Assembly: GCA_902489375.1 (NCBI GenBank)
Contig: CABTZP010000055.1
Location: forward strand, 1-9,034
Reading direction: 5' to 3'
DNA from: an uncultured Tissierellia bacterium
GTDB taxonomy: Bacteria; Bacillota; Clostridia; Tissierellales; Peptoniphilaceae
Length of the DNA stretch: 9,034 nucleotides
The translations under genes were made by a program, and so were the position numbers. Below the pieces are notes generated by a model, which saw only the letters and a program-made list of their open reading frames with translations, did no database searches and had not been told where the DNA came from. Positions 1 through 5,538 of this stretch are shown one piece after another (within the stretch, counting starts at the first letter, position 1; each line of letters starts with the position of its first letter).

Positions 1-405
1 GATGGAGAATGGACCCGAAAAACTTTTCGCAAGGTGTTTACCTGGAATGCCCTGTTTAATGGAGCGCTCACTCTGATCATGCTTGCCCTATCTCCCCTTC
101 TTATTCAAACGATTTATGGAAATCAGTATGCCGACGCGGTGCCCTGTTTTCAAATCCTGATGGTTTCCTATTTCTTCAAGGCGGCTTTTCGAACCCCTTG
201 TGGGAACCTTCTGGTTACCCAAAGAAAAATTTCCTTTAATTTTATTGTCGCTCTCGTCTCCGGTCTTCTCAATGTGGCCGGTAACTTTATCATGGTCCAA
301 AAGTTTGGATCCATCGGCGCGGCCTTTACGACCTTAGGGGTTTGTATGTTCGCGGGCCTTTGGTCCTTCGCTTATTATGTACGGACCATAAAAAAAATTC
401 CCTAA
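1..405 (+). CDS. Polysaccharide (Wzx-like) flippase, C-terminal part
   Basis: This is the last 134 residues of a membrane protein whose 5' end lies outside the window. The frame is open from base 1, and the GTG at 34 has no ribosome binding site, so it is an internal valine. The visible part has about three hydrophobic segments (roughly window residues 17-35, 71-95 and 102-125) separated by short polar stretches. The pattern LLIQTIYGNQYADA, followed by GNLLVTQRK and then GSIGAAFTTLG, is what I expect from the C-terminal half of MATE-like polysaccharide flippases (Wzx/RfbX type). These move lipid-linked repeat units from the inner to the outer face of the membrane. The polymerase/ligase-like and glycosyltransferase genes that follow on the same strand support this. 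An eight-A run (390-397) lies in its last codons. A related multidrug MATE pump is possible but less likely in this context. Confidence 0.8.
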   Translation, partial: DGEWTRKTFRKVFTWNALFNGALTLIMLALSPLLIQTIYGNQYADAVPCFQILMVSYFFKAAFRTPCGNLLVTQRKISFNFIVALVSGLLNVAGNFIMVQKFGSIGAAFTTLGVCMFAGLWSFAYYVRTIKKIP

Positions 406-487
406 GAAAAAATTCAGCAATTTGCTTTTGAAAATGGTAGAATGATGGTTATGCGTATTAAAGGCTGCGAAAGAAATCCATTCTTTC

Positions 488-493
488 AGGGGG
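488..493 (+). promoter_or_regulatory. Ribosome binding site deciding the start at 499
   Basis: AGGGGG ends five bases before the ATG at 499. The in-frame ATGs at 442, 445 and 451 have no purine-rich sequence at a proper distance. The start at 499 is therefore preferred for the O-antigen ligase-like gene. Confidence 0.65.
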
Positions 494-498
494 ATCGT

Positions 499-1950
499 AT
501 GGTTCAAATTTTTGAGAAAATCGAAGGCTGGAATTCAAAAATCCATCCAAAGGTCAAGAGTATTCTGACGCTCCTTCTTTTTACCTGGTTTGTCTTGAGT
601 TCCCTTTTTTCCCATGCCCTTTTTGGCAAGTGGGACTTTCGGGAGATCCTGGTCAATAGCTCGCTGGTTGTCCTCATTATCGGATCTCTCTACCTGCGCA
701 AGGAGCATTTCTCAAAGGACTTTTTTTTCACGCCCCCTATGGTGGTTGTGATCTTCATTGGGCTATGTTTTTTGATCAATGGCCTGGTTTTTCCCGTCCG
801 GGGCTATCTTGCCCTGGCTCTCCAGTGCCTTTTTGTCTTTCCCTACTATTGGATGGGCATTTCGACGAATAAGGATCAGGTGATTTTTTCCCTTTCCTGG
901 GGATTCATTTTTTCTTATCTGATTGTCCTTTGCATGATGTTTTTTCTTGGCCCGGAATTTACCCTTTTTCAAAACTCCGGTCTCTTTGGCAATCCCAACC
1001 TGATGGGCTATTATCTGACGACGGTGTCCAGCTCCATCCTCTATTCCATCTGCCGAAATCAGGAACGAGTGGAAAACGCAAAGGGTTTTCGTCAGAAAAT
1101 GAGAATTCTGAATCTCTTTCTTTTGGGTTCAGTTGTCTTTATCACCTTCTGTACGACTTCTCGAACCTCCATCATCTGTGTCCTGGGCGAAATGATATTG
1201 ACCATCCTTTTTATCCTTCGTGAAAAATGGGAAGATTGCAAAAAAAAGCAAAAGGGCCCTTCAACGTTCTTTGTTCAGGTCATCAAAGACCTCAGTCTTG
1301 CCCTTGCGGTGATGGGCTTTTCCGCCCTGATGATTTACCTTCTTTTTATCTTCGTCAAGCCTCGGTTTGAACAGATGGTTTTCGGGGGAAGCTCGACCTT
1401 TTATGAAGATTACCTCTATGATCCTTCGGCGGCCATGGAAGATGAACTGGACTCCTCCCTGCGCTATTACACCAAAGGCCTTGGGGACCGGGATCTGCTC
1501 AATTTTACTTCTGGACGAATTGAGATCTGGAAAATTTTTATTCGCCACTTGCGCTTCCTCGGCCATAAAACCGAGACCCTCTTTATCACCTTTTCTACCC
1601 GGCATAACCGGTCGCATGGCGCTCATAATATCTTTATTCAGCTGGCATACAGCATTGGCCTTCCGGCCGGCATTGTCTATTTTTTGAGCATCTTATCTTC
1701 GGATCTCTATTACCTTGGCCGGCTTCTTTTTCCCGGAAAAAAGGGAAAAATAAAAGCGGAGGAAATGCTGATCCTCATGGCGGGAAGCGTCCTGGCCTTA
1801 AATGCCATGACTTCTTCCGGCTATCTCTTTGGCCGGTATCTGGTCCCTTCTCATTTTCTCCTGATCAGTGGGCCGGACCAAAAAAAGGAAGGGCCAGGCT
1901 GGATCAAAAGGCTTATCGAAAAAAGAAGAAAAAAGGAGGACCCTTCATGA
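499..1950 (+). CDS. O-antigen ligase/polymerase-like membrane protein (Wzy/WaaL type)
   Basis: A 483-residue polytopic membrane protein, mostly alternating hydrophobic segments, with one long polar loop at about residues 290-375. Family-like motifs appear in the usual order. GLFGNPN is at about 161-167. TTSRTS, the 'SR' signature after a transmembrane helix, is at about 219-224. TSGRIEIW is at about 337-344. RSHGAHNIFIQLAYSIGLP, resembling the H-x-x-AHN signature of the Wzy_C/O-antigen ligase family, is at about 371-389. Members polymerise lipid-linked oligosaccharide units or transfer a finished glycan to an acceptor at the outer membrane face. In a Gram-positive host, capsule/exopolysaccharide polymerisation or transfer to the wall is likelier than LPS ligation. 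The C-terminus is basic and probably cytoplasmic. The gene follows the flippase by 93 bp and overlaps the glycosyltransferase by four bases. A longer product from 442 is possible. Polymerase versus ligase cannot be decided from sequence alone. Confidence 0.8.
   Translation: MVQIFEKIEGWNSKIHPKVKSILTLLLFTWFVLSSLFSHALFGKWDFREILVNSSLVVLIIGSLYLRKEHFSKDFFFTPPMVVVIFIGLCFLINGLVFPVRGYLALALQCLFVFPYYWMGISTNKDQVIFSLSWGFIFSYLIVLCMMFFLGPEFTLFQNSGLFGNPNLMGYYLTTVSSSILYSICRNQERVENAKGFRQKMRILNLFLLGSVVFITFCTTSRTSIICVLGEMILTILFILREKWEDCKKKQKGPSTFFVQVIKDLSLALAVMGFSALMIYLLFIFVKPRFEQMVFGGSSTFYEDYLYDPSAAMEDELDSSLRYYTKGLGDRDLLNFTSGRIEIWKIFIRHLRFLGHKTETLFITFSTRHNRSHGAHNIFIQLAYSIGLPAGIVYFLSILSSDLYYLGRLLFPGKKGKIKAEEMLILMAGSVLALNAMTSSGYLFGRYLVPSHFLLISGPDQKKEGPGWIKRLIEKRRKKEDPS
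1934..1940 (+). promoter_or_regulatory. Strong ribosome binding site of the glycosyltransferase
   Basis: AGGAGGA, with six bases to the ATG at 1947, lies inside the last codons of the upstream polymerase gene. Together with the ATGA stop/start overlap it supports the start at 1947 and suggests translational coupling. Confidence 0.85.
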
Positions 1951-3158
1951 TCCTATGTCTAACTTCCGGCTTTCCCTACCGGCCGGATCCTTTTTTGGAA
2001 TTGGAGTCCCGATACCATCCCCCAAAGACCCTTTATTTTTCCGTGACGGGCCTTGACGGAGAAAAAGTCCTCCCCGTAGAAGCCCTGACTAATCCACCCA
2101 GCTCATTTTCTACCCGCTTCGAAACCTTCCAGTGCGTTCTTTCTTCCCTGGGACATCCCTTTGTCGAGGAAGAGATCCGCATTTTAAAAGAAGAAGGACG
2201 CTTTAACCGGGAAAAAGAAGGCATTCTCCTCCGTTCCTTCGGTGTCGCTAAAAGACTCTCAGACCTCCTGCTTTCCCAGCTGGAACCCATTTCTCAAGAT
2301 GAACCCCTGATCCTTTACGCTTACTGGATGGCTGTGCCGGCCCTGGTTGGCGCCCTCGTTAAGGAAAAATATCCCCATGCCCGGCTGATCAGCCGGGCGC
2401 ACTCCTATGATCTCTATGAATATCGGGCCAGGGAAGCCTACCTTCCCTTTCGAAAGTTGATCTTTGATCAGGCGGATGCCCTCTATCCGATCAGCCAATC
2501 CGCTTATGATTATCTCAAAACTTCGTATCCTTATTTGGACATGGAAAAAGTCAGGATCCGTCATCTGGGGACCCTGGATCAGGGGCTAAATCCCCCTAAA
2601 AAAGAAGGCGAGCCTTATCGGCTGGTCTCTTGTTCTTCCCTTTCTCCTGTAAAGAGGGTTGATCGTATCCTGGAGTCTCTCGGCCTCCTCGACCGAGGCC
2701 CGATCGAGTGGGTCCATTTTGGATCTGGAGAGGACCTGGAAGAGCAAAGAGAAAAAGCCCGGCAGCTTCTTAGGGGCCGTCCGGTCTCTTTTCTTTTTCA
2801 GGGTCAGGTCTCCAATCTGGAGATCTACCGGTATTATCAGGAAAATCATGTTGATCTTTTCCTTAATGCCTCAACCATCGAAGGCATTCCGGTTTCGATG
2901 ATGGAAGCCCTTTCCTTCGGGATTCCCGTCCTGGGCACCCGGGTGGGGGGGGTTCCGGAAATTGTCCATTCGGGAGAAAATGGACTGCTCCTTGATCCAC
3001 ACTTTTCAAACGAGACCTACTGCGAGGCCGTACAGGAGATGCTTTTTCTCGATGAAAAAAAACGGCTCGCCTATCGAAAAAACGCCCGAACGCTCTGGGA
3101 AAAAGCGTTTCGGGCGGATCAAAACTATCGGGAATTTGTCGAAGAGAATCTGATCTGA
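1947..3158 (+). CDS. GT4-family glycosyltransferase (group 1)
   Basis: A 403-residue soluble protein without signal peptide or membrane segments, expected on the cytoplasmic face, where it would add a sugar from a nucleotide-sugar donor to a lipid-linked glycan. The length is typical of GT-B fold retaining enzymes. The N-terminal half carries ISRAHSYDLYEYR (148-160), a pattern I associate with GT4 enzymes of polysaccharide clusters. The C-terminal Rossmann half starts near 224 (YRLVSCSSLSPVKRVDRILE), with a Lys/Arg pair suited to the donor diphosphate. It continues with FGSGEDLE (258-265) and the hallmark E-x7-E at E312 and E320 within STIEGIPVSMMEALSFGIPV, then GTRVGGVPEIV (330-340). The start is fixed by a strong ribosome binding site and the ATGA overlap with the polymerase gene. 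A G8 run (2945-2952) encodes the conserved Gly-Gly, and an A8 run lies at 3055-3062. Sugar specificity cannot be read from the sequence. Confidence 0.9.
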   Translation: MILCLTSGFPYRPDPFLELESRYHPPKTLYFSVTGLDGEKVLPVEALTNPPSSFSTRFETFQCVLSSLGHPFVEEEIRILKEEGRFNREKEGILLRSFGVAKRLSDLLLSQLEPISQDEPLILYAYWMAVPALVGALVKEKYPHARLISRAHSYDLYEYRAREAYLPFRKLIFDQADALYPISQSAYDYLKTSYPYLDMEKVRIRHLGTLDQGLNPPKKEGEPYRLVSCSSLSPVKRVDRILESLGLLDRGPIEWVHFGSGEDLEEQREKARQLLRGRPVSFLFQGQVSNLEIYRYYQENHVDLFLNASTIEGIPVSMMEALSFGIPVLGTRVGGVPEIVHSGENGLLLDPHFSNETYCEAVQEMLFLDEKKRLAYRKNARTLWEKAFRADQNYREFVEENLI

Positions 3159-3185
3159 TCTGTTCGGAAGATCAACCTGATCAAT

Positions 3186-3193
3186 AAGGAGGG
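3186..3193 (+). promoter_or_regulatory. Orphan ribosome binding site
   Basis: AAGGAGGG is one of the best Shine-Dalgarno sequences in the window, yet no long reading frame follows it. Six bases downstream lies TTG at 3200, which opens only nine codons. It may be the surviving 5' end of a deleted gene in the polysaccharide operon. Confidence 0.5.
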
Positions 3194-3199
3194 CTGATC

Positions 3200-3229
3200 T
3201 TGATAAAGAAAAAGCTTTCCGGTCAATAA
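3200..3229 (+). other. Nine-codon TTG mini-ORF (possible leader peptide or gene remnant)
   Basis: The frame TTG-ATA-AAG-AAA-AAG-CTT-TCC-GGT-CAA-TAA reads MIKKKLSGQ. It is well placed behind the strong ribosome binding site at 3186-3193. The basic start looks like the beginning of a normal gene that has been cut short. It runs into the first copy of the 28-bp tandem repeat, which supplies its stop codon. Whether it is translated is unknown. A remnant seems likelier than a functional peptide. Confidence 0.25.
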
Positions 3230-3261
3230 CCTCAAGAAAAAGCTTTCCGGTCAATAACCTC
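3206..3261. repeat. Perfect 28-bp tandem direct repeat, two copies
   Basis: Copies at 3206-3233 and 3234-3261 are identical over all 28 bases and abut head to tail. Each begins AAGAAAAAGCTTTCC and ends GGTCAATAACCTC, and the identity stops exactly at both outer ends. The unit contains the self-complementary AAAGCTTT. It lies in the non-coding gap between the glycosyltransferase and the operon terminator. Identity without any drift points to a recent duplication, and 28 is not a multiple of three. Confidence 0.95.
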
Positions 3262-3270
3262 TTTGATTTT

Positions 3271-3298
3271 GAGGAGAGTCTTTGCTCTCCTCTTTTTT
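3271..3298 (+). terminator. Rho-independent terminator of the polysaccharide operon
   Basis: GAGGAGAG (3271-3278) and CTCTCCTC (3285-3292) form a perfect 8-bp stem with a six-base loop TCTTTG, followed directly by TTTTTT (3293-3298). It works on the + strand only: on the - strand the hairpin is followed by AAAATCAAAG, not by T. The T tract overlaps the stop codon (3297-3299) of the convergent lysozyme gene. Confidence 0.92.
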
Positions 3299-5177
3299 AA
3301 TATCTTTTGCTCCCGTCTACCGGAACGTTAATGCCATCGACCCGGTAATTATTCGTAAACTGCCACATCTTGTACGATCTGCTGTAGCGGGGACGGGCGA
3401 CGCCGTAATGGGCGACCCAGGTCTCATATCCCTGGAGCTGGTCCATATCCAGTTCATTTTCGAGCCAGTTGGCGGACCCGTAGATTCCTGCTTTATAACC
3501 GGCTGATCGGACGGTCGAAAGAAATCCTTTCGCAGCTTCGGTCAGAGCCTGACGGGAAGAAGGTCTTTGATGATACTCATCTTCCGTATCCCAGTAGATC
3601 GGAAGGTCCAAAGCTCTTCCGCCGAGAATCCGCAGGGCTTCCCGGGCCTCATTCACGCCTTGCGCGTAGGAAGTGGCTCCGGAGTACCAGTAGGCGCCCA
3701 AGCGGGTGCCTCTCTTATTGAGCTCATGGTAATGGCGGTTAAAGGCCGTGTCTTCGTAGGTCGTCCTTCCATCGGAATACCCGGTATATCCGGCTCGAAG
3801 GACCGCTCCGGAGATATCATTGGCTAGCGCGTCATAGTCGATAGCTTCCGGCCGCTGATAATATGAAAGGTCAACCACCACCCGGGCGTCATGGTCCGGA
3901 ATGGGCTGTTTGGACTTATCTGGCTCCGTCACCGTAGGCTTTTGCCCAGGGGTCTTTCCATTGGAAAGTTCATAGCGGGTTAAGGCTCCTGTCTTGGGAT
4001 CCATATAAAATGTATGTCCGTTTAGCTGAAGAGTGCCAAACTTCATGGCGCCGTCATTGCCAAAGTAATAGGTTTCTTTTCCGATGGTCTTAAACTGATT
4101 TTGCAGAAGGACCCCATTGGATTGGGGATAGTAGATCTTCCCCTTGCTAAAGGTCATCTGATTTTCATGGTGTAGCCTTCCGCTTTGAATATCCAGAAGG
4201 AAGAGTTTTCCCTTAAAGCGGTAGACACCTTTTAACGCTTCTCCCTTTGGCCCAACCAGATAGATGTCATTGCCATTGGAACAAAACTGATTGATGCAGT
4301 TATTGCCATCCCGATCGAGGAAGAAAATTCGATCTTCATATTTATACATTTTATAATCTGTTGTCGCTTTGCCGGCCTCATTTACCAGCCCCTTTTCCTC
4401 GATGGTTTCCGTTCTTTTTTCAGGATCGGACGAGGCCATGGGCTTGTTCGAACTATGTTTTGCCGCATCGACATTTTGATCGTAGCCTTTATAAATGCCT
4501 GTTTTCTGGTCCATATGAAAGACCTTGCCATTGATGACGAGATCTCCATACTGACGGGTCCCGTCAGCGCCGACATAATAGGTTTCCTTTTGGCTGGTCA
4601 CAAACTGATCATGAAGAACGCTGCCATTCTTCTCAACATAATAATAGTATCCGCCTGATTTCACCCAGCCGCCATCCGTCCGAACTTCACCAGTTCGATC
4701 ATCTAAAAGATAAAGGGTGCCCTGGTAACGATAGACACCACGAAGAAGCTCACCCTTGGCGCCGGTCAGGTAAATTTTCTCACCATCTGAGACAAATTGA
4801 TTTTTAATGGGCCGGCCATTCCGGTCCGTTTTATAACTTTGACCTTGAAATTTGACCCACTGATCCCTTAAACTTTCGCCCTTTCGGTTGATGAAGACGC
4901 CATAGGCTAAGATGGCTTCATCATCAACGATAAAGTCATCCTCCTGTTTAGTCTTTTCCGTTTGGGGTTTCGCCAGGTCCAGAGGGGCATTCGCGTCCAC
5001 TTCGTTTTCGGCAAGAAGAATCCCGTCAAAAACATTTTCTGCAGCATGAGAAGAAGCTGCCACACCAACCATTGCTCGATCCGGATGAGCGGCTGAGATT
5101 GGGGGGATCTGAGCCAGGCTGATCAGGAGAGCAAAACATAAAGCTTTCAGGAAGACGCTTTTCTTGATTCGTTTCAT
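3297..5177 (-). CDS. Secreted GH25 muramidase (lysozyme) with N-terminal wall-binding repeats
   Basis: A 626-residue exported enzyme expected to cut the N-acetylmuramic acid-(beta-1,4)-N-acetylglucosamine bond of peptidoglycan. Residues 1-30 form a signal peptide (basic MKRIKK, hydrophobic core, cleavage near ISAA/HP). Residues about 92-233 and 275-403 are aromatic/glycine-rich repeats of the choline/glucan/wall-binding style (for example GWVKSGGYYYYVEKNGSVL at 170-188). Residues 119-233 and 289-403 align without a gap at an offset of 170, with about 54 of 115 identical by hand count. A Pro/Lys/Thr linker (407-430) leads to the GH25 domain (about 432-626): VVVDLSYYQ with D436, YWDTED with catalytic-type D530 and E532, and MWQFTNN near the end. 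The order (binding repeats first, catalysis last) resembles pneumococcal LytC. Cys294 and Cys299 occur only in the second repeat block. AAGGAAAGG precedes the ATG by four bases. It has its own promoter and is convergent with the polysaccharide operon. A role in wall turnover is inferred. Confidence 0.92.
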   Translation of the reverse strand: MKRIKKSVFLKALCFALLISLAQIPPISAAHPDRAMVGVAASSHAAENVFDGILLAENEVDANAPLDLAKPQTEKTKQEDDFIVDDEAILAYGVFINRKGESLRDQWVKFQGQSYKTDRNGRPIKNQFVSDGEKIYLTGAKGELLRGVYRYQGTLYLLDDRTGEVRTDGGWVKSGGYYYYVEKNGSVLHDQFVTSQKETYYVGADGTRQYGDLVINGKVFHMDQKTGIYKGYDQNVDAAKHSSNKPMASSDPEKRTETIEEKGLVNEAGKATTDYKMYKYEDRIFFLDRDGNNCINQFCSNGNDIYLVGPKGEALKGVYRFKGKLFLLDIQSGRLHHENQMTFSKGKIYYPQSNGVLLQNQFKTIGKETYYFGNDGAMKFGTLQLNGHTFYMDPKTGALTRYELSNGKTPGQKPTVTEPDKSKQPIPDHDARVVVDLSYYQRPEAIDYDALANDISGAVLRAGYTGYSDGRTTYEDTAFNRHYHELNKRGTRLGAYWYSGATSYAQGVNEAREALRILGGRALDLPIYWDTEDEYHQRPSSRQALTEAAKGFLSTVRSAGYKAGIYGSANWLENELDMDQLQGYETWVAHYGVARPRYSRSYKMWQFTNNYRVDGINVPVDGSKRY

Positions 5178-5252
5178 GCTACCTTTCCTTCAAAAGCTTT
5201 ACAATCCCTAAAAAAGCATCCACTTTCTTCAAAGTCTTTGCTTTCTTCCTGA

Positions 5253-5281
5253 ATTATAACAACGAAAATAAGGGAGATCAA
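5253..5281 (-). promoter_or_regulatory. Sigma-A-type promoter of the GH25 gene
   Basis: On the - strand, TTGATC (5276-5281) is followed by a 17-base spacer and a perfect TATAAT (5253-5258). A start near 5246 would give a leader of roughly 70 bases before the ATG at 5177. The leader contains GCTTT and AAAGC arms that could form a weak hairpin just before the ribosome binding site. Confidence 0.75.
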
Positions 5282-5311
5282 GGCTTCTGGGCGAAAAGTT
5301 ACAAAAAAGTT

Positions 5312-5338
5312 AAGAAAAAGAAGGCCTGGCACAGCAGG
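5312..5338 (-). terminator. Weak possible terminator upstream of the GH25 promoter
   Basis: On the - strand, CCTG (5338-5335), a six-base loop and CAGG (5328-5325) are followed by CC and the T-rich run TTCTTTTTCTT. The stem is only four base pairs, so this is a marginal call. Its place, after the CoA-transferase gene and about 30 bases before the lysozyme promoter, would suit a transcription boundary. Confidence 0.3.
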
Positions 5339-5474
5339 GGCGAGGATAAAATTTTAAGCGAAGTATAACATGAGGAATCTTATGGCATGGACCGACGCAA
5401 GGGTGAGGGGGCTGACGGGCCGACTTCTGCGACTGGTCAGGAGTGACAGGCGGTTTTCGCTTTTTACTTGAAGC

Positions 5475-5525
5475 GGCGGGAGTAGGCTTTCAGGTCAAAA
5501 TCCGCCTAAAATCCATCCCCCCGCC
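5475..5525. other. GC-rich foldable inverted-repeat element downstream of the CoA-transferase
   Basis: Outer arms 5475-5482 and 5518-5525 pair over eight positions (seven Watson-Crick plus one G-U on the - strand). Inner arms TAGGC (5483-5487) and GCCTA (5504-5508) continue the stem, with a nine-base bulge on one side. It begins 13 bases after the stop codon of the CoA-transferase. No T tract follows on the - strand, so it is not a standard intrinsic terminator. A 3'-end stabilising hairpin or factor-dependent terminator is possible. The rest of the gene-free stretch 5178-5538 holds the lysozyme promoter and an unassigned, more GC-rich piece at 5340-5470. Confidence 0.4.
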
Positions 5526-5538
5526 TGCGTTTTGTTGC

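Noticed and set aside
34..405. A complete small membrane protein starting at GTG 34
   Set aside because: The frame is open upstream to base 1, there is no ribosome binding site, and the sequence matches the C-terminal half of a flippase.
435..443. Extended -10-like TGGTAGAAT before the O-antigen ligase-like gene
   Set aside because: There is no acceptable -35 at 15-18 bases. The gene is only 93 bp behind the flippase on the same strand, so read-through explains its expression.
442..498. Upstream ATG starts (442, 445, 451) for the O-antigen ligase-like gene
   Set aside because: None has a ribosome binding site at proper distance, and the added residues are polar and unlike the family. The ATG at 499 has AGGGGG five bases upstream.
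1261..1626. A 121-codon - strand frame opposite the O-antigen ligase-like gene
   Set aside because: It is antisense to a gene with clear family motifs, with no recognisable protein features.
3206..3261. The 28-bp repeats as a CRISPR array
   Set aside because: The copies abut with no spacer between them, there are only two, and no cas gene is present.
5370..5471. A 33-codon + strand frame (begins MRNLMAWTDARVRG, arginine-rich)
   Set aside because: It has no ribosome binding site or convincing promoter and overlaps the foldable intergenic stretch. Its composition looks like GC-rich non-coding DNA.
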